A stretch of 64,000 nt of DNA from Streptomyces showdoensis (GTDB lineage Bacteria > Actinomycetota > Actinomycetes > Streptomycetales > Streptomycetaceae). Shown in pieces: positions 43,192-52,823 of the stretch. The stretch is taken from the NCBI RefSeq assembly GCF_039535475.1, contig NZ_BAAAXG010000012.1, positions 310,001 through 374,000 on the forward strand, in the 5' to 3' direction. The stretch's first letter is position 1. Each line of letters begins with the position of its first letter. The position numbers and the translations under genes were made by a program. The notes below the pieces were generated by a model. The model saw nothing but the letters and a program-made list of their open reading frames with translations. It had not been told where the DNA came from and searched no databases.

Positions 43192-46100
43192 TTGCAGCCC
43201 ACCAGATGGACGGCCGCCGTGACAGCGATGGCGCTGTCCGCGAGCCTCGTCGGCGCCCTCGCCGGAACGGCGTCGGCCGCGCAGCCGGCACCGGCGCCGA
43301 AGGACAGCCCCGTGACCCGCGCCGTCGCGGCCGCGGACCTGGCCGTCGACAGCGGTCTCGACACGCTGATCAACTCGGCCCAGGAACAGTACGAGCGACG
43401 TCTCGTCACCCCCTGGGTGAAGGACCTCTACTCGGTTGCGTACGAGCGCAGCTACCGCGGCCTGCCGGTCGTCGGCGGTGACGCCGTGGTGCTCGCCGAC
43501 GGCTCCGGCCGGATCCGCGCCCTCCAGTCCGCCTCCTCCGTGCGCATCGACGTGGCGACCCGGCCGTCGGTCACCGCGAAGAAGGCCGAGACGGCCTCGC
43601 GGAAGAAGCTGGCCTCGGTCGACAGGGTCGAGAGCAGCCGGCTGGTCGTCCGCCTCAAGGACGACAAGCCGGTGCTGGCCTGGGAGACCGTGCTGCGCGG
43701 CCGAACCAAGGCCGCCCCCAGCAAGCTGCACGTCTTCGTCGACGCCCGTACCGGTGCCGTCGTCGACAGCTACGACGACGTGGTGGCCGGCTCCGGCAAC
43801 AGCAAGTGGAACGGACCCGGCCCGGTCACCATCGACACCACCGCCTCGGGCTCCACCTACTCCCTCCGGGACCCGAGCCGTACCGGCCTGAGCTGTGCCG
43901 ACTACAGCACCAACACGGTCTTCTCGAAGTCCTCCGACTCCTGGGGCACCGGCAACCCCACGAGCAAGGAGACCGGCTGCGTCGACCTGATGTTCGCCGC
44001 GCAGAAGCAGTGGGACATGCTCGGCCAGTGGCTGGGCCGCAACGGCGTCAACGGCAACGGCCGCAGCTTCCCCGCCAAGGTCGGGCTCAACGAGCTCAAC
44101 GCCTACTGGGACGGCAGCTCGGTGACCATCGGGCGCAACAGCGCCAACGAGTGGATCGCCGGCGTCGACGTGGTGGCCCACGAGTACGGGCACGCCATCG
44201 ACTCCAACACCCCCGGCGGCACCAGCGGCCAGGAGGCCGGGCTCGGCGAGGGCACCGGTGACATCTTCGGTGCGCTGACCGAGGCGTACATCAACCAGCC
44301 GGCCCCCTACGACGTCCCCGACTTCACGGTCGGCGAGGTCATCAACCTCCAGGGGCGCGGCCCGATCCGCAACATGTACAACCCGCCCGCCGTCAACAAC
44401 GACCCGGCCTGCTACAGCTCGGCGATCCCCGGCACCGAGGTGCACGCCGCCGCGGGCCCGCTGAACCACTGGTTCTACCTGCTGTCCGAGGGCACCAACC
44501 CCGGCGGCGGCAAGCCCAGCAGCAGCACCTGCAACCAGAGCACCCTGACGGGCGTGGGGATACAGAACGCCGGCAAGATCTTCTACGGCGGCATGCTGCT
44601 CAAGACCAGCAGCATGAGCTACAAGAAGTACCGCACGGCGACGCTCAGCTCCGCGAAGTCGCTCGACGCGACCTGCGGCCTCTTCACCAAGACGAAGGCG
44701 GCCTGGGACGCGATCACCGTGCCCGCCCAGTCGGCCGACCCGACCTGCACGCCGAGCGGTCAGAACGACGACTTCTCGATGTCGCTCAGCCCCTCGTCCG
44801 GCACCGTCCAGCAGGGCGGCTCGGTGACCACCACCGTCGGCACCGCCGTCACGACCGGCACCGCCCAGTCGGTGACGCTGACCGCCACCGGCCTGCCCGC
44901 CGGGGTGACCGCCTCCTTCAACCCCGCGACGGTGCAGTCCGGCCAGTCCTCGGTGCTGACCCTGACCGCCACCGCCAACGCGGCACCCGGCGCGTCCACG
45001 GTCGTCGTCAAGGGCCAGGGCACCACGCTGTCGCACACCGCCGACTACGCGCTCAACGTCGGCGGGACCCAGCCCGGCAACGACCCGCCGGACGTCGACG
45101 TCGCCAAGGTGCAGGCGCACCTGACCCAGTTGAACACGATCGCGAGCCAGAACGGCGGCAACCGCCGCGCGGGCAGCGCCGGATACACCCAGTCGCTGGC
45201 CTACGTGAAGGGCAGGCTGCAGGCCGCCGGGTACACGGTGACCGAGCAGAACTGCACCTCCTGCACCTACCCGTCGAACAACCTGATCGCCGACTGGCCG
45301 GGCGGCCCCGCCGACCAGGTCGTCATGTTCGGCGCGCACCTGGACGGCGTCTCGGCGGGCCCCGGCATCAACGACAACGGCTCGGGCTCCGCGGCCCTGC
45401 TGGAGAACGCGCTCGTCCTCGCCCAGAAGAACCCGACGATGACCAAGCACGTGCGCTTCGCCTGGTGGACCGACGAGGAGCAGGGCCTCAACGGCTCCGC
45501 GTTCTACGTCAACCGGCTCACCGCGACGGAGCGGGCGGCCATCAAGGCCTACTACAACTTCGACATGGTGGGCTCCACCAACGGCGGCTACTTCGTCAAC
45601 AACCTCAACTCCGCCGCCGCCGCGCCCCTCAAGGCGTACTGGACCTCCCTGAACCTGGCGCCCGAGGAGAACACCGAGGGCCAGGGCCGGAGCGACGACT
45701 ACTCCTTCCAGCAGGGCGGCATCGCGACCTCCGGATACGCGGCCGGCGCGAGCGCCCGCAAGACCGCGGCGCAGGCCCAGAAGTGGGGCGGCTCCGCCAA
45801 CACCGCCTACGACTCCTGCTACCACAGCGCCTGTGACACCACGAGCAACATCAACGCGACGGTGCTGAACCGCAGCTCCGACGGGATCGCCTACGCCGTC
45901 TGGAAGCAGGCCGTCGGCGGCACCGCCCCGGCGCAGGACTTCTCCGTCGCCGTCAGCCCGTCCGCGGGCAGCGCGGCCCCCGGCGGGTCCGTCTCGGCGA
46001 CGGTGAACACCGCCACCGTGAGCGGCGCCGCCCAGACCGTGGCGCTCTCCGTCTCCGGCGCGCCGGCCGGGGTGACCGCCACGCTCAGCCCGACGTCCGT

Positions 46101-46695
46101 CCAGTCCGGCAGCTCCTCGGCGCTGTCCGTCCAGGTCGGCGCGAGCACCGCGCCCGGCACCTACACCCTGACGGTCACCGGCTCGGGCACCGTCAGCCAC
46201 ACCACCACCTACACGCTGACCGTCACGGGCGGTGGCGGCTCCTGCACGCCGCGCCAGCTCGTGGTGAACGGCGGCTTCGAGAGCGGCAGCAGCCCGTGGA
46301 CCGCGAGCGCGGGCGTGATCACCAACGACGCGCGGCAGGCGGCGCACGGCGGCAGCTACAAGGCGTGGCTGGGCGGCCGGGGGACCAGCTACACCGAGAA
46401 CGCCGCGCAGTCCGTGACCATCCCCTCGGGCTGCGCCTCGTACCGGCTCTCGTTCTTCGTCCACATCGACACGGACGAGACCGAGAACGTCGCCTACGAC
46501 ACGGCCACGGTCAAGGTGGGCGGCCGCCAGCTGGCCTCCTACTCCAACCTGGACGCGGCCCCCGGCTACGTCGAGAAGTCGTACGACCTCTCGTCCTTCG
46601 CGGGCCAGACCGTGACCCTCGGGTTCACGTCGGTGGAGGACCAGTCCCTGCAGACCTCGTTCGTCGTGGACGACGTCTCGATCCAGGTGAGCTGA
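43192..46695 (+). CDS. secreted double protease: M4 thermolysin-like plus M28 aminopeptidase
   Basis: 1167 residues. Order: Sec signal (1-29), FTP/PepSY-type propeptide (about 40-200), M4 metallopeptidase (205-515) with [11 protein letters not shown] (His330, Glu331, His334), zinc ligand Glu353 in GEGTGD and the His of LNHWFYLL. An Ig-like module follows (525-622). Then comes an M28 aminopeptidase (632-905) with [29 protein letters not shown] and YHSACD, all zinc or catalytic residues present. A second Ig-like module (914-1016) and a C-terminal jelly-roll (1018-1167, [10 protein letters not shown]) complete it. Endo- and exopeptidase in one chain would degrade protein processively. Start is TTG with GGAG six bases upstream. 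Confidence 0.88.
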   Translation: MQPTRWTAAVTAMALSASLVGALAGTASAAQPAPAPKDSPVTRAVAAADLAVDSGLDTLINSAQEQYERRLVTPWVKDLYSVAYERSYRGLPVVGGDAVVLADGSGRIRALQSASSVRIDVATRPSVTAKKAETASRKKLASVDRVESSRLVVRLKDDKPVLAWETVLRGRTKAAPSKLHVFVDARTGAVVDSYDDVVAGSGNSKWNGPGPVTIDTTASGSTYSLRDPSRTGLSCADYSTNTVFSKSSDSWGTGNPTSKETGCVDLMFAAQKQWDMLGQWLGRNGVNGNGRSFPAKVGLNELNAYWDGSSVTIGRNSANEWIAGVDVVAHEYGHAIDSNTPGGTSGQEAGLGEGTGDIFGALTEAYINQPAPYDVPDFTVGEVINLQGRGPIRNMYNPPAVNNDPACYSSAIPGTEVHAAAGPLNHWFYLLSEGTNPGGGKPSSSTCNQSTLTGVGIQNAGKIFYGGMLLKTSSMSYKKYRTATLSSAKSLDATCGLFTKTKAAWDAITVPAQSADPTCTPSGQNDDFSMSLSPSSGTVQQGGSVTTTVGTAVTTGTAQSVTLTATGLPAGVTASFNPATVQSGQSSVLTLTATANAAPGASTVVVKGQGTTLSHTADYALNVGGTQPGNDPPDVDVAKVQAHLTQLNTIASQNGGNRRAGSAGYTQSLAYVKGRLQAAGYTVTEQNCTSCTYPSNNLIADWPGGPADQVVMFGAHLDGVSAGPGINDNGSGSAALLENALVLAQKNPTMTKHVRFAWWTDEEQGLNGSAFYVNRLTATERAAIKAYYNFDMVGSTNGGYFVNNLNSAAAAPLKAYWTSLNLAPEENTEGQGRSDDYSFQQGGIATSGYAAGASARKTAAQAQKWGGSANTAYDSCYHSACDTTSNINATVLNRSSDGIAYAVWKQAVGGTAPAQDFSVAVSPSAGSAAPGGSVSATVNTATVSGAAQTVALSVSGAPAGVTATLSPTSVQSGSSSALSVQVGASTAPGTYTLTVTGSGTVSHTTTYTLTVTGGGGSCTPRQLVVNGGFESGSSPWTASAGVITNDARQAAHGGSYKAWLGGRGTSYTENAAQSVTIPSGCASYRLSFFVHIDTDETENVAYDTATVKVGGRQLASYSNLDAAPGYVEKSYDLSSFAGQTVTLGFTSVEDQSLQTSFVVDDVSIQVS

Positions 46696-46723
46696 GCCCC
46701 CGCGCCCTCCGCACCGGTGAAAC

Positions 46724-46756
46724 AGGCCCGGCCCCCGGCATCCGGGGGCCGGGCCT
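46724..46756. terminator. strong bidirectional terminator
   Basis: A 15-bp perfect stem AGGCCCGGCCCCCGG / CCGGGGGCCGGGCCT with a CAT loop, between the convergent protease and sphingomyelinase-like genes. Confidence 0.92.
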
Positions 46757-46779
46757 CCGGCGGTCGCCCGCCGGGTCGG

Positions 46780-47775
46780 TCAGTTCCCGGCGTAGGCCGT
46801 CACCGGGTAGTGGTCGCTCAGGTTCGTGTACGTGTAGCTCGTGCCCCAGCTGGAGACGGTCCAGGGCGCGCTCCGCTCCAGGACCACGTTGTTCGTCCAG
46901 CCGGCCGGACGCGCGTTCCCGGCGCGGTACAGGACGTAGTCCAGGTCCTCGCGGGGGTCGGTCGGGTAGCGGTAGTTCGCGATCGAGTTCAGCGAGGTGT
47001 CGAAGGAGTACGGGTGGCCGGTGCGGGCGTCCGCGCCCACCAGGCCCGCGTCGGCGAGCATCGTCGCGTACTCGGGCGTGCGGGAGTCCACGTTCATGTC
47101 GCCCGCGACGATCACCTGCTCGCCGGCCGGGATGTTCTTGGCGTCGAGGAAGGCGTCGATGTTCTTGAACTGCCGGCTGCGCATCTGCGCCGCCTCGCCC
47201 GCGGAGCAGCCCGGGTCGGTCGACTGCGCGTGGGTGCCGACGACGTGCACCTTCGTGCCGTTCACGTCGAGGACCGCGTAGACGAAGCCCTTGTTCGACC
47301 ACCAGTCGGCGCCGCACGCGTCCTTGTAGACGTACTGCTCCTTGCGGACGACCGGCCACTTGCTGAGCAGGGTCACCCCGCCGTCCTCCGGGGTGGTGGC
47401 CGAGTAGGCGCCGCCGGTGGCGTCCCAGCCCGACTTCGAGCGGCCGACGACGGGGGTCTGGTACGGGTACTGCGCGGCGGCGTTCGCCTTGAGCGCGTCC
47501 GAGGCGGAGTTGTCGAAGGCCTCCTGGAGCACCACGACGTCGTTGCCCTGGAAGAAGGACGCGGCCGGGATGGCGGCGGCGCGGTGGTCCTGGCCCCAGT
47601 TCGGGTAGAGGTTCTTGGACATCAGGAAGACGTTGTACGTCAGCACCTTCAGGCGCGGCGTCGCCGCGGCGGAGTCGGCCGCCGAGGCGGCCGGTGCGAC
47701 CGCGGTGAGGGTGGCGGCGGCGACCGCGACGGACAGGGCGGCGCCGGAGACGCGGCGGAGCGAGCGGAACGGCAC
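46780..47775 (-). CDS. secreted sphingomyelinase C-like phosphodiesterase
   Basis: 331 residues with a Sec signal ending in ASAA. The mature enzyme has the endonuclease/exonuclease/phosphatase fold: LTYNVFLMSKNLYPNWGQDHRA in pieces, VVLQEAFDN (metal-binding Glu), VVGTHAQSTDPGCSAGEAAQMRSRQ, VIVAGDMNVD, and the catalytic LSDHYPV at the C-terminus. The pattern is that of bacterial neutral sphingomyelinases, which release ceramide and phosphocholine; a general phosphodiesterase role cannot be excluded. GGGAG precedes the ATG. Confidence 0.9.
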   Translation of the reverse strand: MPFRSLRRVSGAALSVAVAAATLTAVAPAASAADSAAATPRLKVLTYNVFLMSKNLYPNWGQDHRAAAIPAASFFQGNDVVVLQEAFDNSASDALKANAAAQYPYQTPVVGRSKSGWDATGGAYSATTPEDGGVTLLSKWPVVRKEQYVYKDACGADWWSNKGFVYAVLDVNGTKVHVVGTHAQSTDPGCSAGEAAQMRSRQFKNIDAFLDAKNIPAGEQVIVAGDMNVDSRTPEYATMLADAGLVGADARTGHPYSFDTSLNSIANYRYPTDPREDLDYVLYRAGNARPAGWTNNVVLERSAPWTVSSWGTSYTYTNLSDHYPVTAYAGN

Positions 47776-47937
47776 TGGGAACTCCCGTTGGATAATGGGG
47801 GGTTGGAGGACCGGCGTCGCACATCAAAGCAGCCGTGGTTACCTTCCGGTAGCCGTTGGATGCCGCGAATCTTGCGCGGCTCGCACGAACGCGCCAACTC
47901 TCGGCCGTTAGCCCGAATTGCCGCATTTGCGACCAGG

Positions 47938-47943
47938 TAGGAT
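47938..47943 (+). promoter_or_regulatory. -10 box, leaderless promoter of the b-subunit-like gene
   Basis: TAGGAT exactly six bases before the ATG at 47950. Confidence 0.65.
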
Positions 47944-47949
47944 GCGCCC

Positions 47950-48438
47950 ATGACCCTCGCGCAGAACTCGCAGATCTTCGACATGGACCTCGGTCCGCTC
48001 AACCCGGTGTGGGCCGAGCTCATCATCGGCTTCGTGATCTTCGGCATCACCTTCCTGATCCTCGCCAAGGGGATCCTCCCGAAGATCAACCGCACGCTCT
48101 CCGAGCGTGAGGACGCCATCGAGGGCGGCACCGAGCGCGCCGACGACCTGCGCAGCGAGGCCACCGCGATCCGCGAGCAGTACGAGGCCGAGCTCGCCGA
48201 GGCCCGCCACGACGCCGCCCGCATCCGCTCCCAGGCCAGCGAGGAGGGCGCCGCCGCCATCGCCGCCGCCCGTGCCGAGGGCCTGCGCGAGCGCGAGGCC
48301 ATCCTGGCCGCCGGCGCCGAGCGCATCGCCACCGAGCGCGCCGCCGCCGAGCGCGAGCTCACCGCCGACGTCGACGCCTGGGCCCACGCCCTGGCCGGCC
48401 GCATCGTCGGCGAGCCGGTCGGCGCCGATCGCGGCTGA
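47950..48438 (+). CDS. orphan ATP synthase F0 subunit b-like protein
   Basis: 162 residues. One N-terminal membrane helix (WAELIIGFVIFGITFLILAKGI) is followed by a long charged coiled coil (NRTLSEREDAIEGGTERADDLRSEATAIREQYEAELAEARHDAARIRSQASEEG in pieces), the layout of F0 subunit b (AtpF). No other ATP synthase gene is near, so this is a paralogue outside the atp operon. It may substitute for b, or be recruited as a membrane-anchored coiled coil elsewhere. Leaderless start (TAGGAT box). Confidence 0.85.
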   Translation: MTLAQNSQIFDMDLGPLNPVWAELIIGFVIFGITFLILAKGILPKINRTLSEREDAIEGGTERADDLRSEATAIREQYEAELAEARHDAARIRSQASEEGAAAIAAARAEGLREREAILAAGAERIATERAAAERELTADVDAWAHALAGRIVGEPVGADRG

Positions 48439-48457
48439 CGCGCACGCACGCCCGTAC

Positions 48458-48496
48458 GGGGCCGCGCCCCGGGCCCACCGCCCGGGACGCGGCCCC
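48458..48496. terminator. intrinsic terminator
   Basis: A hairpin of 9 bp, one mismatch and 7 bp (GGGGCCGCG-C-CCCGGGC / GCCCGGG-A-CGCGGCCCC) with a CCACC loop, just after the b-like gene. Confidence 0.85.
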
Positions 48497-48585
48497 GCGT
48501 CATTCCGGGCCGAGGACCGCCCGGCCCGCCCTTGCCCGCAGCCGCGGACCCGGGCAGCCTGAGAAGCGAGCGAGAGGAAGCAGGC

Positions 48586-49548
48586 GTGACGGAGCGCACC
48601 GAGAGGGAGACGGACCGCGGGACCGACCGCGGCCACCTGACCGGAACCGGGCGGCCCGCGCCGCCCGCCGCCCGCCCCCGCACCGCCGACCCCGTCCCGC
48701 CGCCCGTCGGCGGCGTCCTGTGGACCGTCGCCGGGGACGTCCGCGCCCTGCTCATGCTGCCCGCGGCGCTCACCATGCAGGTGGCCCACCCCGCCATCGG
48801 CGCCGGCGTCGACGCCCACTCGGTCTTCCGCACCGACCCCTGGGGCCGCGGCGAACGCTCCCTGCGCTCGCTCCAGCTGTGGATCTACGGCGGGGAGGCC
48901 GCCGCCGAGGAGGGGCGCCGGCTGCGGACGCTCCACAGGGAGATCCAGGGCACCGACGCCCGCGGCCGCCGCTACCACGCGCTGACCCCCGCCTACTACG
49001 CCTGGGTGCACGCCACCGGCTACCCCGTCTACCGCCACGGCCTGCGCTACCTCGCCCGCCCCCTCACCGGGGCCCAGGACCGCGCCCTCTACGCCGAGTG
49101 GCTCCGGGTCGGGCGGGTGCTCGGCATCCACGACCGGGACATGCCCCAGTCGATCGAGGAGTTCTGGCCGTACTACCGCCGGGTCCTCGCCGAGGAGCTG
49201 GAGGCCACCGTCGTCGTCCGCGAGCTCCTCGCCACCGACCTGCCCGTACCGGCCCCGGACCGCGGACCGCTGCCCGTACGGCTCGTCCTGAAGGCGCTGT
49301 GGCCGGTGCTCCGCGGACCCTTCCTGCGGGTCCGGGCCTTCCTCACCGTCGGCCTCATGCCGCCGGACGCCCGCGAGGCCATCGGCCTGGACTGGACGGA
49401 CGCCCAGGAGCGGCGGCTGCGCCGCCTCGCCCGGGTCGTACGGACCGTGGTGCCCGTCCTCCCCGAGCGGCTGCGCTATCTGCCGATGGCCCGCGAGGCC
49501 CGCCGCGCGGCCCGGCTCAGCGGGGCGGCAGCCCGTTCCGGGCGATGA
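48586..49548 (+). CDS. MpaB/latex-clearing-type (DUF2236) oxygenase family protein
   Basis: 320 residues. The family core is recognisable: [34 protein letters not shown] in pieces, [36 protein letters not shown], and [15 protein letters not shown]. The His in [10 protein letters not shown] is a likely heme ligand in this group, which includes mycophenolic acid B oxygenase and rubber oxygenase Lcp. The substrate is unknown. GTG start at 48586 with GAGGAAG upstream. Its last 32 bases overlap the convergent beta-glucosidase gene. Confidence 0.85.
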   Translation: MTERTERETDRGTDRGHLTGTGRPAPPAARPRTADPVPPPVGGVLWTVAGDVRALLMLPAALTMQVAHPAIGAGVDAHSVFRTDPWGRGERSLRSLQLWIYGGEAAAEEGRRLRTLHREIQGTDARGRRYHALTPAYYAWVHATGYPVYRHGLRYLARPLTGAQDRALYAEWLRVGRVLGIHDRDMPQSIEEFWPYYRRVLAEELEATVVVRELLATDLPVPAPDRGPLPVRLVLKALWPVLRGPFLRVRAFLTVGLMPPDAREAIGLDWTDAQERRLRRLARVVRTVVPVLPERLRYLPMAREARRAARLSGAAARSGR

Positions 49549-50887
49549 CCTCCCGGTACCAGCGGAAGCTGTCCTTCGGCGTGCGGCGGCCGGTCGGGAA
49601 GTCCACGTGGACGATCCCGAACCGCCTGCCGTAACCGTGGGCCCACTCGAAGTTGTCGAGCAGCGACCACACGAAGTACCCGCGCAGGTCCACCCCGTCC
49701 GCCAGGGCCCGCCGCGCCGCCGCGAGGTGCGCCGCCAGGTACGCGACCCGCTCCGGGTCGTGGACCGCGCCCTCCGGGTCCGCGTAGTCGTCGTACGCGG
49801 CGCCGTTCTCGGTGACCAGCAGCGGCACCCCCGGCAGCTCGTCCCGCAGCCGGACCAGCAGCTCGTGGAGCCCGTCCGCGTCCACCGGCCAGTCCATCGC
49901 GGTGCGCGGACCCGGCAGCGGCACGAAGCGCACGTGCCCGGCGGCCCCCGGCCACGGGGACGGCGCGGCGGAGGAGCCCGCCGCGACCACGGCGGGGGAG
50001 TAGTAGTTGACCCCCAGCGAGTCGATCGGGGCGGCGATCGCGGCGAGGTCGCCGTCGTGGACGAAGGACCAGTCCGTCAGGGCGGCCGTGTCGGCCACCA
50101 GGTCCTCGGGCAGCCGGCCGTGGAAGACCGGCTCCAGGAAGATCCGGTTGCCGACGGCGTCGATCCGGCGGACCGCGTCCCGGTCCTCCGGTGTGTCCGT
50201 GTGCGGCCGCAGCGCGTGCAGGTTGAGCGTCAGCGACACCTCGGCCGAGGCCGGCAGCGCGGCCCGCAGCGCCCGCACCCCCAGCCCGTGCGCCAGGTTG
50301 AGGTGGTGCGCGGCGCGCAGCGCGGCCCGCTCGTCGGTGCGGCCCGGGGCGTGCTCCCCGGAGCCGTAGCCGAGGAAGGCCGCGCACCACGGCTCGTTCA
50401 GCGTGGTCCAGGTGCCGACGCGGTCGCCGAGCGCCTCCGCCGCGCGCCCCGCGTACTCCGCGAACCGCTCCGCCGTCGCCCGCTCCGGCCAGCCGCCCGC
50501 GTCCTCCAGCTCCTGCGGCAGGTCCCAGTGGTAGAGCGTGGCGACCGGCCGGATCCCCGCGTCGAGCAGCTCGTCGGCCAGCTGCCGGTAGAAGTCCAGC
50601 CCCTTCTGCGAGACCGGGCCCCGGCCGCCCGGCAGGACGCGGGACCAGGAGAGGGAGAAGCGGTAGTCGGTGAGCCCGAGCTCCCTCATCAGGGCGATGT
50701 CCTCGCGCGACCGGTGGTAGTGGTCGGTCGCGGTGTCGCCGGTGTCGCCGTTGCGCACCTTGCCCGGGGTGCGGCTGAAGGTGTCCCAGATCGACGGGGT
50801 GCGGCCGTCCTCGGCCGCCGCCCCCTCGATCTGGTAGGCGGCGGTGGCCGAGCCCCAGCGGAAGCCGGCAGGGAAATGAGCGTTCAT
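49517..50887 (-). CDS. bglC: GH1 beta-glucosidase (BglC type)
   Basis: 456 residues, intracellular (no signal). GH1 acid/base Glu165 in TLNEPW and nucleophile Glu360 in VTENGA, plus the N-terminal [15 protein letters not shown] signature. It hydrolyses imported cellobiose or cello-oligosaccharides to glucose. It is the last gene of the cebEFG-type operon, 88 bp after the second permease, the same order as cebEFG-bglC in other Streptomyces. The substrate could also be another beta-glucoside. Confidence 0.92.
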   Translation of the reverse strand: MNAHFPAGFRWGSATAAYQIEGAAAEDGRTPSIWDTFSRTPGKVRNGDTGDTATDHYHRSREDIALMRELGLTDYRFSLSWSRVLPGGRGPVSQKGLDFYRQLADELLDAGIRPVATLYHWDLPQELEDAGGWPERATAERFAEYAGRAAEALGDRVGTWTTLNEPWCAAFLGYGSGEHAPGRTDERAALRAAHHLNLAHGLGVRALRAALPASAEVSLTLNLHALRPHTDTPEDRDAVRRIDAVGNRIFLEPVFHGRLPEDLVADTAALTDWSFVHDGDLAAIAAPIDSLGVNYYSPAVVAAGSSAAPSPWPGAAGHVRFVPLPGPRTAMDWPVDADGLHELLVRLRDELPGVPLLVTENGAAYDDYADPEGAVHDPERVAYLAAHLAAARRALADGVDLRGYFVWSLLDNFEWAHGYGRRFGIVHVDFPTGRRTPKDSFRWYREVIARNGLPPR

Positions 50888-50975
50888 GAGAGGGAAACCC
50901 CCGGTTTCGGAGAAAAGGCACGGAAGACGGCCCGCGCGGCGGAGCCCGGGCCCGGCATGACCCGGAGGACGCGAC

Positions 50976-51803
50976 CTAGCCCTTGACGGCGCCCTGCATG
51001 ATCCCGCCGACGATCTGCCGGCCGAGCAGCCCGAAGACCAGCAGGACGGGAAGGGTGCCGAGCAGGGTGCCCGCCATGACCACGGACTGGTCGTGGACGT
51101 AGCCGCCGCCGAGCTGGCGCAGCGCGACCTGCACGGTCGGCTCCTGCGAGGAGAGCGCGACCACCGGCCAGAAGAAGTCGTTCCAGGCGCTCATGAAGGT
51201 GAGCAGCCCCAGCACCGCCATCCCGGGGCGGGCCACCGGCACGACGATCGACCAGAAGATCCGGGCCGTGGACGCCCCGTCCACCCGGGCCGCCTCGATC
51301 AGCTCGTCCGGCAGCGCCTGCACCAGGAACTGGCGCATGAAGAAGACCCCGAAGGCCGACACCAGTCCCGGCAGGATCACCGACTGCAGCCGGTTCACCC
51401 AGCCCAGCTCGGCGATCAGCATGAACAGCGGGATCACCCCGAGCTGCGGCGGGATCATCATCGTGCCCACGGTGAGCGCGAGCAGCGCGCCCCGGCCGCG
51501 GAAGCGCAGCTTGGCGAAGGCGAACCCGGCGAGGGTGCAGCACAGCACCGTGCCGACGGTGATCGAGCCGGACACGACCAGGGAGTTGAGCAGCGCCTTG
51601 CCGATGTCGGCCTCCTCCAGCACCGCCTCGAAGTTGGGGATGAGGTTCGGCCCCGGCAGCAGGCTGGGCGGCACCTTCGCCAGGTCGGCGTTGGAGCGGC
51701 TCGCGGCGACGACGGTCCAGTAGAAGGGGAAGGAGGAGACGAGGACGGCGAGGACGAGGACGGCGTACGTGACCGGCCCGCCGCGTCCGGCGCGGGCGCT
51801 CAC
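50976..51803 (-). CDS. cebG: sugar ABC transporter permease (CebG-like)
   Basis: 275 residues with six membrane helices. The MalG-type EAA loop is [35 protein letters not shown] in pieces. The GTG start at 51803 overlaps the stop of the preceding permease (GTGA), so the two are made together. It forms one half of the cello-oligosaccharide-type channel. No ATPase gene is in the locus; in Streptomyces the shared MsiK ATPase encoded elsewhere usually serves such importers. Confidence 0.88.
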   Translation of the reverse strand: MSARAGRGGPVTYAVLVLAVLVSSFPFYWTVVAASRSNADLAKVPPSLLPGPNLIPNFEAVLEEADIGKALLNSLVVSGSITVGTVLCCTLAGFAFAKLRFRGRGALLALTVGTMMIPPQLGVIPLFMLIAELGWVNRLQSVILPGLVSAFGVFFMRQFLVQALPDELIEAARVDGASTARIFWSIVVPVARPGMAVLGLLTFMSAWNDFFWPVVALSSQEPTVQVALRQLGGGYVHDQSVVMAGTLLGTLPVLLVFGLLGRQIVGGIMQGAVKG

Positions 51804-52714
51804 GACGCCACCGCCGCGGCCTCGTCGCGCCGCGAACGGCGGCGCGCGACCACGGCGTTGGCCCCGACGAGCAGCAGGATCAGCAGGAACATGAGCCAGG
51901 CGACGGCCGCCGCCCGCCCCAGGTGGAAGAAGCCCCAGCCCTGTTCGTACAGGTAGAGCCCCAGTGTCTGGTACTGGTGCGAGATGCCGCCGGAGACCGA
52001 CCCCTCGAAGAGCAGCGGCTCGCCGAACAGCTGGGTCGCGCCGATCGTCGAGACGACCACCGTGAACACGATCGTCGGTCGCAGTCCCGGCAGGGTGACG
52101 TGCGCGAACTGGCGCCAGCGCGAGGCGCCGTCCATCTCGGCGGCCTCGTACAGCTCGGCGGGGATCGACTGCATCCCGGCCAGGTAGATCAGGGCGTTGT
52201 AGCCGGTCCAGCGCCAGACGACGATCGAGGACACCGCCGCCTGCGAGGCGAGGGTGCCGTCCTGCCAGTCGACGGGCCCGAGCCCGGCCACCGACAGCAG
52301 CTGGTTGACCAGACCGAAGTCCCGCCCGAAGAGCTGGGCGAAGACGAGGGTGGCGGCGGCGACGGAGGTCGCGTACGGCAGCAGCATCGCCGTGCGGAAG
52401 AACGTCCGCCCGCGCAGCCGGTAGTGGAGCAGGTGCGCGAGCCCGAGCGCCATCAGGAGCTGCGGGACCGTGGACAGGGCGCCGATGACGACGGTGTTGC
52501 GCAGCGCCCGCCAGAAGAACTCGTCGGTGAGCAGGGCCGTGTAGTTCCCGAGCCCGCGCCACTCCATCGCGCCGGGCGTCTGGAGCTCGACGCGGTGGAG
52601 GGAGACGTAGGCGGTGTAGAGCAGCGGGAAGAGCCCGAAGGCGGCGAACAGGGTGAAGAACGGCGCGAGGAAGGTGTACGGGGACACACTGCGCCACAGC
52701 CGGGTGAGGGTCAC
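51800..52714 (-). CDS. cebF: sugar ABC transporter permease (CebF-like)
   Basis: 304 residues, MalF-type permease with six helices and the EAA loop AELYEAAEMDGASRWRQFAHVTLPGLRPTIVF in pieces. It is the partner of the CebG-like permease, 109 bp downstream of the binding-protein gene. The substrate class is inferred from the operon (GH1 glucosidase, LacI regulator). Confidence 0.88.
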   Translation of the reverse strand: MTLTRLWRSVSPYTFLAPFFTLFAAFGLFPLLYTAYVSLHRVELQTPGAMEWRGLGNYTALLTDEFFWRALRNTVVIGALSTVPQLLMALGLAHLLHYRLRGRTFFRTAMLLPYATSVAAATLVFAQLFGRDFGLVNQLLSVAGLGPVDWQDGTLASQAAVSSIVVWRWTGYNALIYLAGMQSIPAELYEAAEMDGASRWRQFAHVTLPGLRPTIVFTVVVSTIGATQLFGEPLLFEGSVSGGISHQYQTLGLYLYEQGWGFFHLGRAAAVAWLMFLLILLLVGANAVVARRRSRRDEAAAVAS

Positions 52715-52823
52715 GGTGCGAGGCCCTTCGACGGGGTGGGGTGGCGGGGCTCGGGGCGGGGAGCGCGGCCGGGAGGGCCGGCCACGGGGCGGGCGGAGGG
52801 CGCCGGGGGAGCGGCGCCCCGGC

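Noticed and set aside
42394..46464. A minus-strand open frame of 1356 codons across the M4/M28 protease gene
   Set aside because: It is Gly/Ala/Val/Arg-rich with no domain, the usual antisense shadow of a GC-rich gene. The plus strand carries complete catalytic motifs.
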